Assembly: GCA_050945155.1 (NCBI GenBank)
Contig: JBMNSK010000005.1
Coordinates: forward strand, 1-58,639
DNA length: 58,639 nt
Source of the DNA: JBMNSK01 sp050945155
GTDB lineage: Bacteria; Actinomycetota; Coriobacteriia; Coriobacteriales; Eggerthellaceae
Reading direction: 5' to 3'
Of the stretch, positions 17,706 through 26,715 are shown one piece after another; within the stretch, counting starts at the first letter, position 1, and every line of letters begins with the position of its first letter. Position numbers and translations under genes: made by a program. The notes below the pieces were generated by a model. The model saw nothing but the letters and a program-made list of their open reading frames with translations, made no database searches and was not told where the DNA came from.

Positions 17706-18764
17706 CTAACCCGCTAAGGTAGCCGTGAAGAAGAGCGAGAAGCCGAAAGCTGCCAGAACGCCTGAGATAATCCAAAAACGAATAACGACGGTCGTCTCTC
17801 CCCAACCCTTCTTCTCAAAATGGTGATGGAGTGGAGCCATAAGGAAGACACGTCGCTTGGTGCGCTTGTAGTGAAAAACCTGAATCATGACCGAGATTGC
17901 CTCGGCAACAAAAAGTCCGCCGATGATGATGACCAAAAACTCGGTCTTGGTCACTATCGCCAGACAGCCCAAACTCATGCCGAGGGCAAGTGAGCCGGTA
18001 TCGCCCATGAAAATTTCAGCAGGATAGGCGTTAAACCAGAGGAATCCTACGCAAGCACCAGCTATCGCCGCAGCAAAAATTGCCGGCTCAAGCATATTGG
18101 ACCGGTAGGCAATTGCGGCCATCGCAATCATAACAATCATGATGGAACCAGCTGCAAGACCATCAAGTCCATCAGTTAAGTTTACTGCATTACACATTCC
18201 GACCAGCAATATATCCATCACAATCAGGTAAATCCACGGAATAGCAATGCCGCCCGCAATAGGAATGACGGTAGTAAGCACACCGAAGTCAAGCCGTGCT
18301 ACGAAAGGAATATCGACGGTTGGCGGCACGTCAAGCCAGTTAATGGCAACCAAAATGAATAGGGTTGCAATAATAAATTGGCCAACAAGCTTAGCCTTAG
18401 GGGTAAGCCCTAAAGACCGCTCGTGCACCACCTTTGAAACATCGTCGAAAACCCCGAGCAAGCCAGTAAGGATTGTTGCTACCAAGAGGGCAAAAATCTC
18501 AGGAGTTACTGAGGATTTGGGGTTGATGTAATTAATGGCTAATGCCGAAATGACCACCGCCCCAAGCATAATAACGCCACCCATGGTAGGGGTACCCTGT
18601 TTCACCAAGTGACTCTGTGGACCATCGGCACGTACTTGCTGGCCAATATGGCTTGATTTTAAGAACCTAATCCACACTGGCATGAGCGCCATGGTAATGA
18701 CAATGGAAAGAACAACTGTCGCAAAAACTAGAAATGTTGGATACTGTGCGAGATTTGAAAGCAT
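17706..18764 (-). CDS. mraY: MraY (phospho-MurNAc-pentapeptide transferase)
   Basis: MraY transfers phospho-MurNAc-pentapeptide to undecaprenyl phosphate, making lipid I. The 352-residue protein has ten predicted membrane helices. It carries the signatures GTPTMGG near the N terminus, NAVNLTDGLDGLAAG (Mg and catalytic aspartates), FMGDTGSLALG, and the cytoplasmic MAPLHHHFEKKGW loop. It starts two bases after the murF stop codon, within the continuous dcw transcript. Confidence 0.98.
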   Translation of the reverse strand: MLSNLAQYPTFLVFATVVLSIVITMALMPVWIRFLKSSHIGQQVRADGPQSHLVKQGTPTMGGVIMLGAVVISALAINYINPKSSVTPEIFALLVATILTGLLGVFDDVSKVVHERSLGLTPKAKLVGQFIIATLFILVAINWLDVPPTVDIPFVARLDFGVLTTVIPIAGGIAIPWIYLIVMDILLVGMCNAVNLTDGLDGLAAGSIMIVMIAMAAIAYRSNMLEPAIFAAAIAGACVGFLWFNAYPAEIFMGDTGSLALGMSLGCLAIVTKTEFLVIIIGGLFVAEAISVMIQVFHYKRTKRRVFLMAPLHHHFEKKGWGETTVVIRFWIISGVLAAFGFSLFFTATLAG

Positions 18765-18766
18765 AG

Positions 18767-20242
18767 CTAGCTTATCAACCCTTCAACCACTCGTTCAAGC
18801 CCCATGAAATGAGATGCCTTAACAAGAACTATATCACCTTCGCCGAGGCGGCCCCTCAGCTTATCAAGAATTTCGTCAACCTGGGATACGCAAGTAATGC
18901 GAGCCGGATCCATGCCAGACGACCGCGCAGCATCAGCAATATGAGTTGCCAAATCCCCGATGCAGATAAGCTCATCAAGCGGCAGAGTTCCAATGAGCGA
19001 ACCGATGCGCTCATGGCTTTCGACCGCATAATCTCCGAGTTCACCCATATCCCCTAGTACGGCAATAAGCTTTCCTGGCGTATCAAGCGCGCAAAACGTC
19101 ATCAATGACGCCCGCATAGAATCGGGATTCGCATTATAGGCATCATTAATTACCGTATAGCCTTGAGAAGTCTTGAAAAATTCCTGCCGCCCTTTCTCGG
19201 GCTGTGCCTGAGCAAGTGCTTTTGCGCAGTCATCAAGACTTAAGCCGCACGCACAGCCTACGGCGCAAGCAGAAACAGCATTAGAAACATTATGGAGACC
19301 TCGAAGCTGCAGCGTACATGACGCAGATGCAAGCTCATCTTGGTAGCGCCCTACTCCCCTCACCTTGATAGTGAATTCAGGGCAACCCTCTAAATCAAGG
19401 TGAATCTCTTCTGCCCATACGGCAGGGGTGTTCCGGTCAAGTGCCATATGGATAGGCGCGTCATAGGTTCCATCGAAAAGAACCGTGTTTACGCCCCTCT
19501 CATCAAGATGCGTGTTCTCACGTACAAAAGAGGCATAGTCATCAGCGGCATTTACAAAGGCATATCCGCCGGAAGGCAGGGCTTCAAAAAGTTCAGATTT
19601 TGCGCGCGCAATATTATCGCGGCTCTTCAGAAGCTCAATATGACTCTCACCAACATTAACGATAAGACCCCAGTCCGGCCGAACAAATTCACAAAGCTCA
19701 GCAATCTGCCCAAGACCGCGCATGCCCATTTCTACCACGATGTACTTCGTATCTTCAGACGCAGAAAGAATAGTCTTTGGAACTCCCAGTTCATTGTTTT
19801 GGTTCGCCTTTGTGGCAACCGTCAATCCATCAGTGGACAAGACATCACGAATGAGATTCTTCGTGGTTGTTTTGCCTGTTGAACCTGTAAGAGCGATGAT
19901 GTGACCCTGCAAGTGATTGCGCCAGCCGGCCGCCAAATCTCTTATTGCACGATAGGTATCATCCACGAAAATAATCGCCGCTTTGGCTGCTTGTGCTTTG
20001 GTAAGAACTTCATCGGGAAGGTCATGCATGATAAGCGCGCCACAAACACCAGCATCTAAAGCACGGTCTATGAAGTCATGACCATCGACGCGCTGACCTT
20101 CGAGCGCTACATACAAATCACCTGGTTCTACCTCACGGGAATCCCAGGTGACACCAAAAGCTTCAAGTTCACTTCCCTTATTGGGAGCTACGGTATAGCT
20201 ACCGCCTACATAGGTTTTGATTTGGTCGACAGACAAATGCAA
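18767..20242 (-). CDS. murF: MurF (UDP-MurNAc-tripeptide--D-alanyl-D-alanine ligase)
   Basis: MurF adds D-Ala-D-Ala to the UDP-MurNAc tripeptide. The 491-residue protein shows WDSREVEPGDLYVAL at the N-terminal uracil-binding domain, the ATP motif GSTGKTTT (120-127), NQNNELGVP, and NDAYNANPDSMRAS. The start appears to be a TTG at 20242, with the end of murE (AGGAGG) serving as its ribosome-binding site 10 bases upstream. No better ATG is available. It is six bases downstream of murE. Confidence 0.96.
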   Translation of the reverse strand: MHLSVDQIKTYVGGSYTVAPNKGSELEAFGVTWDSREVEPGDLYVALEGQRVDGHDFIDRALDAGVCGALIMHDLPDEVLTKAQAAKAAIIFVDDTYRAIRDLAAGWRNHLQGHIIALTGSTGKTTTKNLIRDVLSTDGLTVATKANQNNELGVPKTILSASEDTKYIVVEMGMRGLGQIAELCEFVRPDWGLIVNVGESHIELLKSRDNIARAKSELFEALPSGGYAFVNAADDYASFVRENTHLDERGVNTVLFDGTYDAPIHMALDRNTPAVWAEEIHLDLEGCPEFTIKVRGVGRYQDELASASCTLQLRGLHNVSNAVSACAVGCACGLSLDDCAKALAQAQPEKGRQEFFKTSQGYTVINDAYNANPDSMRASLMTFCALDTPGKLIAVLGDMGELGDYAVESHERIGSLIGTLPLDELICIGDLATHIADAARSSGMDPARITCVSQVDEILDKLRGRLGEGDIVLVKASHFMGLERVVEGLIS

Positions 20243-20248
20243 AGGCTC

Positions 20249-21745
20249 TTAAACCTCCTTTGGATTATCACCAAAAGCGCGTTCGAGTTCCTCCCGAGCA
20301 ACAACCCTATCGTCAAAGGAGCGAACTTCGTCTCCAACGAGTTGGTAGTCCTCGTGTCCCTTGCCGGCAATAAGAATTGAATCACCCGGTTGGGCATGCT
20401 GAATTGCAAGCGCGATAGCTTTGCGCCTGTCAGCATCAACATCATAAGCCCCTTGTGCATCTTTCATGCCTGAGACAATGTCGTCGATAATGGCATTCGG
20501 ATCTTCATGCCGAGGGTTATCCGAAGTAACCACGGTGTAGTCGGCGTTAAGCGAAACACGTCCCATAATGGATCGCTTGCTCGCATCGCGGTCGCCACCA
20601 CAACCGAAAACAACAATGGTGCGACCCTGGGTTAAATCCTTGATGGTAGCAAGTGCTTTTTCCAGGGCATCAGGCGTATGGGCGTAGTCGACAAATACAG
20701 AGACGCCACCATCGTGAGGCGTTTGTACGCGCTCAAGACGGCCAGGAACCTGCGGAGCTTCCTCGAGTGCCTGAATAATGAGTTCGGGTGCATATCCAAG
20801 CTGTAAGCCAATACCAAAGGCCGTCATCATATTTTCGACGTTAAACCTGCCAACAAGGGGGTAATCAAAGGTATAAGACTTGCCGCGAACCTCAAGTTCT
20901 ACCGTCGTATGCGTAGGATAGAGGTTCACATTGAGCGGATGAATTTGAGCCGAGCGGTCAAACCCAGTCGTAATAACACTATCTTCAGACACGGAACAAC
21001 GGTGAAGGAGCTCTTGTCCCCATTCGTCATCAATGCAAATCACACGCTTCGCGGGATAGTTTTTCGAGAACAGCTTTGCCTTCGCTTCGAAATAAGCTTC
21101 AAAGGTATGGTGGTAATCAAGGTGGTCACGCGTCAAATTCGTAAAAGCAGTAACTGCGAACTTCGACGCCCAAGTCCGATAGAGGTCAAGCGCATGCGAG
21201 CTTACCTCAATAGCAACAACATCACAGCGCTCATCGCGCATATGGGCAAAAGTTTTCTGGAGGTCGGGAGACTCAGGCGTGGTGCGAGCAGAAGCAAACT
21301 GCTTTTTGCCTTCACGAATTCCCACCGTACCAATGACTCCTGTTTTCTTTCCCGCAACAGAGGCAATATGCTCAACGAGGTAGGTCGTGGTCGTCTTGCC
21401 ATTTGTACCCGTAACACCAACTAAATCGAAGGAGTGAGAAGGATTATCGTAGAAAACCGCTGAGGCATATGCCATAGCCTTTCTAGAATCACTCACGACG
21501 ACTTCGACCACATCCGTTGCATCGGCTAGATAGACTTTTCTTTCAACAACCAGCACTTTTGCGCCGTGGTCGATAGCATCTTGGGCAAAGGAATGACCGT
21601 CAACAGTCATGCCTACGATGCAGAAAAAAACGTCGCCTGGCTGCACTTTATCGCTTCGATATGCAAGCCCGCGAACTTCTTCTTGAGGATTTCCTAAAAT
21701 GGTACAGTCCATACCAGCAAACAAGTCTGCGCAGGTCTTACCCAT
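20249..21745 (-). CDS. murE: MurE (UDP-MurNAc-tripeptide synthetase, probable meso-DAP type)
   Basis: MurE adds the third residue of the stem peptide. The 498-residue protein has the ATP motif GTNGKTTT (113-120), ARTTPESPDL, and FVDYAHTPDALEK. The specificity loop reads DNPR at 409-412, followed by HEDP. In characterised MurE enzymes DNPR goes with meso-diaminopimelate rather than L-lysine, so I infer a meso-DAP cell wall. It lies between the PBP gene and murF. Confidence 0.96.
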   Translation of the reverse strand: MGKTCADLFAGMDCTILGNPQEEVRGLAYRSDKVQPGDVFFCIVGMTVDGHSFAQDAIDHGAKVLVVERKVYLADATDVVEVVVSDSRKAMAYASAVFYDNPSHSFDLVGVTGTNGKTTTTYLVEHIASVAGKKTGVIGTVGIREGKKQFASARTTPESPDLQKTFAHMRDERCDVVAIEVSSHALDLYRTWASKFAVTAFTNLTRDHLDYHHTFEAYFEAKAKLFSKNYPAKRVICIDDEWGQELLHRCSVSEDSVITTGFDRSAQIHPLNVNLYPTHTTVELEVRGKSYTFDYPLVGRFNVENMMTAFGIGLQLGYAPELIIQALEEAPQVPGRLERVQTPHDGGVSVFVDYAHTPDALEKALATIKDLTQGRTIVVFGCGGDRDASKRSIMGRVSLNADYTVVTSDNPRHEDPNAIIDDIVSGMKDAQGAYDVDADRRKAIALAIQHAQPGDSILIAGKGHEDYQLVGDEVRSFDDRVVAREELERAFGDNPKEV

Positions 21746-21760
21746 GTCCCGATTCCTTAC

Positions 21761-23536
21761 CTATGAGTTCGGTGTTATCTTGTAGTAGTCAATTGCCGTT
21801 GTCATTATATCCTTAAAAATCGGGGTTACCACGCCGGTGTAGTTAACTTCATTAGCTCCTACAAAACAAACGAGCTTGCTGTTCGAATTCGCTATATAAC
21901 CCGTGAAGCACAGATTATAAACACCATCACGGTAACCACCGTTTTGCTCATCATAAATCTGTGCGGTCGAAGTTTTCCCGACAACATCGTATCCGTCGAT
22001 GTTCGCGTCGACACCGGTTCCGCCCGTTACAACACCACGCAACATTGACTCCATCTTCGGGATAGCATCCTTGTTGGCGATAACATCTTCAGTTGCGTAC
22101 TGAGGCTCTTCTCCTGTTTGCAGTTTCTTGATTAAGAAGTGAGGTGTCACCTCAACGCCATCGTTAACAAGGGCTCCATAAAATCTCGTCATGGTAAGGG
22201 GAGTTACCGAGATACCTTGTCCGAAACTCACGTTATAGCCGGTTACCCGCGACCAATCTTTGTAGTCCTGAAGATAGCCCACGGCTTCGCCCGGATAGTC
22301 AATGCCGGTTGCCTCATGCATGTTGTAAGTCTGCAGATAGTCATACAACTTATCAAAGCCCATTTTCTCTGTAGAAAGAGAGATACCAACATTTGAAGAT
22401 TCTTGAATAATCTGCGCCAGCGACATGGTCTTATCCCCGCGCTCATGAGCATCGGAAATGGTATAGCCGTCAGCCGTAATAGACGCGGGGCAATAGATGG
22501 TGTCATCTGGCTGCATGGTGTCAGTCTCGAGAAGAGCCATCGCTGAGACCGTCTTGAAAATAGAACCCGGTTCGAAGGTTTGGCTCACGGGTTTTAGCGT
22601 CATCGACCCTTCCTCTACTACCGACCGATCATCTGGGTTGAAGTACGGAAGTGACGCAATGGCGTAAATTTCTCCCGTAGAAGCATCCATAACAACTGAG
22701 CTTCCGCTCGGCGCGCCCAAATCGCTGATTCCTTCGGCGAGACGGTCTTCGACGTAGGACTGAAGGTCTAAGTCGATTGATATTTGAATGTCCTGACCAT
22801 CGGTCGCTGGAACATCCTCATGAACTCCCCCAGGAATAGGTGTTCCGTCCTGTCCACGTTCAGCCTCATAGCGGCCCGGGGTTCCCGAAAGCACATCATT
22901 GTATTGAAGCTCAAGGCCAGACACGCCAACGTAGTACTCACGCCCCGCGTCTTGGTCCACTTCCAAGTCACAGGCACCAATTATCTGACCGGCGGTTTTA
23001 CCCTGCGGATACTCTCTGCGCGTATCGGATAGGAAGTAGATTCCCTTGAGATTTTTTTCTTTGAGTTTATCAGCCTTATCGACATCGGCTTTGCGTTGTA
23101 TGTACTGAAACGTGGTGTTGTCGGATTGAAGTATGCTCTTATAATCTTCTGTCTTACCCCCTAAAACTTCGGCAATGCTTGCTGCAGTTGCATCGACATC
23201 TTCGACTTCTGAGGGATTCGCATAAATCGTCGTTGCATCAACGCTGATGGCAAGAACTGTTCCATCGCGGTCATAGATAGTTCCACGACGCGGTTCAACC
23301 ACAATGCTCGCCGTACGCGAATTTTCTGCCTGCGTAGAATATTCGTCCGCTACAACTACCTGAAGATAGAAAAGGCGAATGAAAAAGATTGCAGCAATGA
23401 TGAGAAAGACAATAAAGAGCACAGAGGGGCGTGCAGAATTAACGATTGCCGCACCATCGGTGGTATCGGGACGGCGAGAACGCCTGCTGGGCCCTTCATT
23501 CGACGCATGGCGTGACTTCCGAGGGGAGCCAGACAT
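21761..23536 (-). CDS. ftsI: Class B penicillin-binding protein (FtsI-like transpeptidase)
   Basis: This is the septal transpeptidase partner of FtsW. Of 591 residues, 1-38 are a basic cytoplasmic tail, about 39-60 a membrane anchor, then a PBP dimerisation domain (from VVEPRRGTIYDRDG) and the transpeptidase domain. The active-site Ser is in GSIFK (Ser325, Lys328), and the second motif is SSN (380-382). The third motif, normally KTG or KSG, reads KTS (521-523; GKTSTAQIYD). I checked this on the DNA: AAA ACT TCG. Everything else looks functional, so I regard this as a variant rather than a decayed enzyme. Confidence 0.93.
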   Translation of the reverse strand: MSGSPRKSRHASNEGPSRRSRRPDTTDGAAIVNSARPSVLFIVFLIIAAIFFIRLFYLQVVVADEYSTQAENSRTASIVVEPRRGTIYDRDGTVLAISVDATTIYANPSEVEDVDATAASIAEVLGGKTEDYKSILQSDNTTFQYIQRKADVDKADKLKEKNLKGIYFLSDTRREYPQGKTAGQIIGACDLEVDQDAGREYYVGVSGLELQYNDVLSGTPGRYEAERGQDGTPIPGGVHEDVPATDGQDIQISIDLDLQSYVEDRLAEGISDLGAPSGSSVVMDASTGEIYAIASLPYFNPDDRSVVEEGSMTLKPVSQTFEPGSIFKTVSAMALLETDTMQPDDTIYCPASITADGYTISDAHERGDKTMSLAQIIQESSNVGISLSTEKMGFDKLYDYLQTYNMHEATGIDYPGEAVGYLQDYKDWSRVTGYNVSFGQGISVTPLTMTRFYGALVNDGVEVTPHFLIKKLQTGEEPQYATEDVIANKDAIPKMESMLRGVVTGGTGVDANIDGYDVVGKTSTAQIYDEQNGGYRDGVYNLCFTGYIANSNSKLVCFVGANEVNYTGVVTPIFKDIMTTAIDYYKITPNS

Positions 23537-23539
23537 GAG

Positions 23540-24001
23540 CTAGGCCTGATTTCCGACCGCTATCTGCGCACCTAACGCAAGTGAAAGGTTGCCCGCCTCA
23601 TCCGTAGCCACAACATCACCAGAAAGGTCGATGACGGACTTCGAAGTCGGAGCAGAAAGCCCAAGTTTTGCCGCCTGAGACTGTACATTGGAAGGTGATA
23701 CGAGCTGGCTCGTCTGAATCTCAAGGCTATTCCCATGAGAAGCAGCATCTTTCACCTGCGATGAAAGCGTCTCGTTCGCCATAGACTCACTAACCGTTGC
23801 CGAGACCAAGCCAATACGAACAAAGCAAAGGGCAGTCACTAAAATAAATCCAACTGCCACCAATTTAGCAATGAGGACAATTTGAGGAGACGCATTGCGT
23901 GTGCGCCTACCCCGACTAGGAAGAACACGAATAGAAGGAGCAGGCCTGCGTTCATAACTACGCTCAGGACGATTATATGAATATGCTGGTGCACCCGCCA
24001 T
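23540..24001 (-). CDS. ftsL: FtsL-like septal membrane protein
   Basis: This is a 153-residue bitopic protein in the ftsL position between rsmH and the PBP gene. Residues 1-40 form an Arg/Pro/Tyr-rich cytoplasmic tail and 41-60 a hydrophobic helix. A short external region follows that could form coiled coil (about 68-115) and ends in a region poor in recognisable motifs. FtsL proteins are poorly conserved, so the call rests mainly on size, topology and position. GGAGG lies a few bases before the ATG. Confidence 0.75.
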   Translation of the reverse strand: MAGAPAYSYNRPERSYERRPAPSIRVLPSRGRRTRNASPQIVLIAKLVAVGFILVTALCFVRIGLVSATVSESMANETLSSQVKDAASHGNSLEIQTSQLVSPSNVQSQAAKLGLSAPTSKSVIDLSGDVVATDEAGNLSLALGAQIAVGNQA

Positions 24002-24069
24002 GCCAACCTCCTTCGTTTTTGTTCTCTTTGTTGGTCACAATGAATGGCGAGTTGTCCCCCGCCACCCGC

Positions 24070-25026
24070 TTATAATTTCTCCGCGACGCGAAGCTTTGCG
24101 CTCCGTGCGCGCGGATTTTTCTCTATTTCTGCCGCCGTTGGATATAACGGCTTTTTTGTAATGACTTTGAGTACCGGCTTTTTACCACACACACATACGG
24201 GCAGGTCAGGTGGACAGGTGCATCGATCGACATAGGAATGAAAAGTTTCCTTCACGATTCGATCTTCAAGCGAGTGGTAGGAAATAACCACAAGCCTCCC
24301 ACCGGGATTCAGCCAGCGAACTGCCGCATCTAACCCTCGTTGCAGAACATCGAGTTCTGCATTTACCTCAATGCGAAGCGCTTGAAACGTTCTCTTCGCT
24401 GGATGACCACCTGCTCTTCTTGCAGACGCTGGAATCGCTTCCTTGATAACCGCGACGAGCTCTTCACTTGTCGTGATGGGCTTGTGCTCACGCTCAGCCA
24501 CGATAAATTTGGCGATTCTGGAAGCCCACTTCTCATCAGAATAAGCACGGAGAATCCGAGCGAGATCTGTTGCGTTATAGGTGTTGATGATCTCTGCTGC
24601 AGTTAAACTTTGTTTACTCGGATCCATCCGCATATCAAGTGGGCCATTCTCCTTAAAGGAGAAACCACGAGATATCGTATCTATCTGATGCGAGGAGACA
24701 CCCAAATCAAAGAGGAAGGCATCCACTCCGGGAATACAAGCTTCAAGAAGCAAATCGTCCAAGTTGCCGAAGTTGCCTTTAAGCAGCTTGATTTCAGGCC
24801 TTATATCGTCAGACAAGGAATCAAGACGGGTTTTTGCTGCCGCAAGCGCAGCGTCGTCTTGGTCTATCCCAATCAATACCCCCATCGGACCTAAAAGTCG
24901 CGCTACCTCTATTGAATGTCCTGCCCCACCGAGCGTTGCATCCACGAATGTGTGCTTCGTTTCTAGGTTGAGATATTCGAGGCACTCGGTGAGCAGAACA
25001 GGTGTGTGCCGATATTCGCTTGTCAT
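24070..25026 (-). CDS. rsmH: 16S rRNA m4C1402 methyltransferase RsmH
   Basis: RsmH (MraW) N4-methylates C1402 of 16S rRNA. It begins MTSEYRHTPVLLTECLEYL, has the SAM motif DATLGGAGHS, FDLGVSSHQID, GPLDMRMDP, and ends in the GGRLVVISYHSLEDRIVK region that closes the fold. I use the ATG at 25026 (318 residues). A GTG three codons earlier is equally open, and neither has a strong ribosome-binding site, so the gene may be coupled to mraZ, whose stop codon is 13 bases away. Confidence 0.97.
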   Translation of the reverse strand: MTSEYRHTPVLLTECLEYLNLETKHTFVDATLGGAGHSIEVARLLGPMGVLIGIDQDDAALAAAKTRLDSLSDDIRPEIKLLKGNFGNLDDLLLEACIPGVDAFLFDLGVSSHQIDTISRGFSFKENGPLDMRMDPSKQSLTAAEIINTYNATDLARILRAYSDEKWASRIAKFIVAEREHKPITTSEELVAVIKEAIPASARRAGGHPAKRTFQALRIEVNAELDVLQRGLDAAVRWLNPGGRLVVISYHSLEDRIVKETFHSYVDRCTCPPDLPVCVCGKKPVLKVITKKPLYPTAAEIEKNPRARSAKLRVAEKL

Positions 25027-25038
25027 TATGCTCACGTC

Positions 25039-25494
25039 TTACGCTTCGCCGAACAAAAGGTTCAAATCAACCTCTGCGTCTAGGTCTGCGTAACGCTTTG
25101 CATCCCAAATCTCGAAATAACCAGTATTGCCGACAATGACAATCTCCTTGGTAATTCCTACTGCCTCACGTTGGTCCAGAGGAAGCATGATGCGTCCGGA
25201 AGCATCTACATCCACATCCCGAGCACGAGACTTCAACTTCCTACGAAGTTGAATCTGAGTGCGGTTAGACGCATCAAAACCACCAAAGCGATCCTCGAAC
25301 AACGTAGACACCCAGTCATTGAAGCTCGGAGCTTCAAAAACATAGAGACACTCGTCGGACGGATTACGGGTTACAACAAGGTGGTCGGATAGAACCTTAC
25401 GGAATTGCGCAGGAAGAGAGACGCGACCCTTCGCGTCAACTTTGAAGTGAAACTCTGAATTAAGATCAACGACCTTATTCGTTGCTTCCTCCAT
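25039..25494 (-). CDS. mraZ: Transcriptional regulator MraZ
   Basis: MraZ is the DNA-binding repressor that sits first in dcw clusters and binds TGGGN repeats in its own promoter. The 151-residue protein has two AbrB-like swapped-hairpin repeats: the first starts FHFKVDAKGRVSLPAQFR and the second has VDVDASGRIMLPLDQRE. Both carry the conserved D..GR core. GGGAAGG is close to the ATG. Its upstream region contains a matching operator (25544-25588). Confidence 0.97.
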   Translation of the reverse strand: MEEATNKVVDLNSEFHFKVDAKGRVSLPAQFRKVLSDHLVVTRNPSDECLYVFEAPSFNDWVSTLFEDRFGGFDASNRTQIQLRRKLKSRARDVDVDASGRIMLPLDQREAVGITKEIVIVGNTGYFEIWDAKRYADLDAEVDLNLLFGEA

Positions 25495-25537
25495 AGCGGC
25501 CTTCCCACTTCTCCGTCATTTCCCTCCGTTAGAGTGG

Positions 25538-25588
25538 ATTGTATCCCACTTTCTCCCACATCGCAACACATTTTCCCATTAAAGCCCA
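25538..25588 (-). promoter_or_regulatory. mraZ promoter embedded in an array of TGGGN boxes (MraZ operator)
   Basis: On the minus strand TTGCGA (25561-25566) and TACAAT (25538-25543) are separated by exactly 17 bases. Boxes starting every 10 bases cover it: TGGGC (25584-25588), TGGGA (25574-25578), TGTTG (25564-25568, degenerate), TGGGA (25554-25558) and TGGGA (25544-25548). This is the spacing known for MraZ operators, and two boxes fall between -35 and -10. Autorepression of the dcw operon follows. Further TGGGA boxes at 25605-25609 and 25503-25507 are out of phase. Confidence 0.85.
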
Positions 25589-25755
25589 TTATTCTGAAGT
25601 TGTATCCCACCTGACCACCGTGGAAAACTGCGTCAATAACGAGGCTCTTTCACCTTGTGCAAAAAGGCTGAAAGAAATGACCCACAAAATCTTGTGGTTA
25701 TAGAAAATATGACCGCCAAATAAAGCGGTTAACCATGAAAAAACTGTAAAGGGTT

Positions 25756-26712
25756 TTACGCGCGGGGATGAGCGTTTAAGTATTCTTCGCGCAAATGTGA
25801 CCGATCAACATGGGTATAGATTTGTGTGGTTGCTATGTTGGCATGCCCTAAAAGTTCTTGAATAACGCGCAAATCTGCCCCACCTTCAAGCATATGAGTG
25901 GCATAGGAATGCCGTAAGGTGTGTGGGTGCAGGTCTTTGATACCGATACTTTCTCCTGCGCGAGCAACAACGGCATGAACACTTTGTCGGCTCAGGCGAC
26001 CACCACGCGCATTAAGAAAGACCGCAGAGGTAGGTTTGGCGTAAGGTGGGCAGAGCTCACTGCGTCCATGGTCAAGGTAGTCCTCAAGCGCAGAAAGCGC
26101 CTTTCCTGATATGGGCGTGAGTCGCTCCTTGCTTCCCTTTCCAATGACGCGCAAAAAACCTTCCGAGAGATAACAGTCGGACAAATCAAGCCCCGTGCAC
26201 TCGCTTACGCGCAACCCGCAACCATAGAGAACCTCAAGAATGGCGCGGTCACGCATATGTATAGGCGTTCTCTCAAGATCCTGTTCAAGCATGCGCCGTA
26301 CTTGGTCAACGGAAAGTACCTGAGGTAAGGTCTCTCCTTTTTTAGGAAAACGAATGGTATCTGCTGGATTCTTATTGCTTGCTCCGTCCCGAACAAGAAA
26401 GCGGTGAAACCCTTTGATGGCAGACACGGCACGGTTAATACTTGAGGTCGCATAACCTTCGGCACGCAAATACGCCTCATAGGCAACGATATCCGTACGG
26501 TCGATGTCAGTCACACTGCGTCTATTCGCCTCGGTTAAGAAATGAAGGTAGCGCTTCAAGTCTCGCTCATATGCGTCAAGCGTTAATGGCGACGAACCGC
26601 GCTCGATACGTAAGTAGGACAAATAGTCTGCACAAGACAGGCGCAGTTCAGGACTAATCTTTAAATCCTCAACGGAGGTATCGTCCGACGTTTTTAAACT
26701 GCTCTTGCGCAT
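25756..26712 (-). CDS. xerD: Tyrosine recombinase XerC/XerD type
   Basis: This is a site-specific recombinase that resolves chromosome dimers at dif. The 318-residue protein has an N-terminal SAM-like core-binding domain (about 25-110) and a catalytic domain with the full tyrosine-recombinase set: Arg168 (YGCGLRVSE), Lys in GKGSKER (about 192-195), His264 and Arg267 (HTLRHSYATHML), His290 (LLGHANIATTQIYTH) and Tyr299. Being part of a housekeeping nadK-xerD pair next to dcw, with no phage genes near, it is likely the cellular enzyme. Whether to call it XerC or XerD is not settled by sequence alone. Confidence 0.93.
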   Translation of the reverse strand: MRKSSLKTSDDTSVEDLKISPELRLSCADYLSYLRIERGSSPLTLDAYERDLKRYLHFLTEANRRSVTDIDRTDIVAYEAYLRAEGYATSSINRAVSAIKGFHRFLVRDGASNKNPADTIRFPKKGETLPQVLSVDQVRRMLEQDLERTPIHMRDRAILEVLYGCGLRVSECTGLDLSDCYLSEGFLRVIGKGSKERLTPISGKALSALEDYLDHGRSELCPPYAKPTSAVFLNARGGRLSRQSVHAVVARAGESIGIKDLHPHTLRHSYATHMLEGGADLRVIQELLGHANIATTQIYTHVDRSHLREEYLNAHPRA

Positions 26713-26715
26713 GAC

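Noticed and set aside
25756..26712. Phage or transposon integrase rather than housekeeping Xer
   Set aside because: No phage genes, attachment-site repeats or tRNA are adjacent; it is operonic with nadK and has Xer-like length and motifs.
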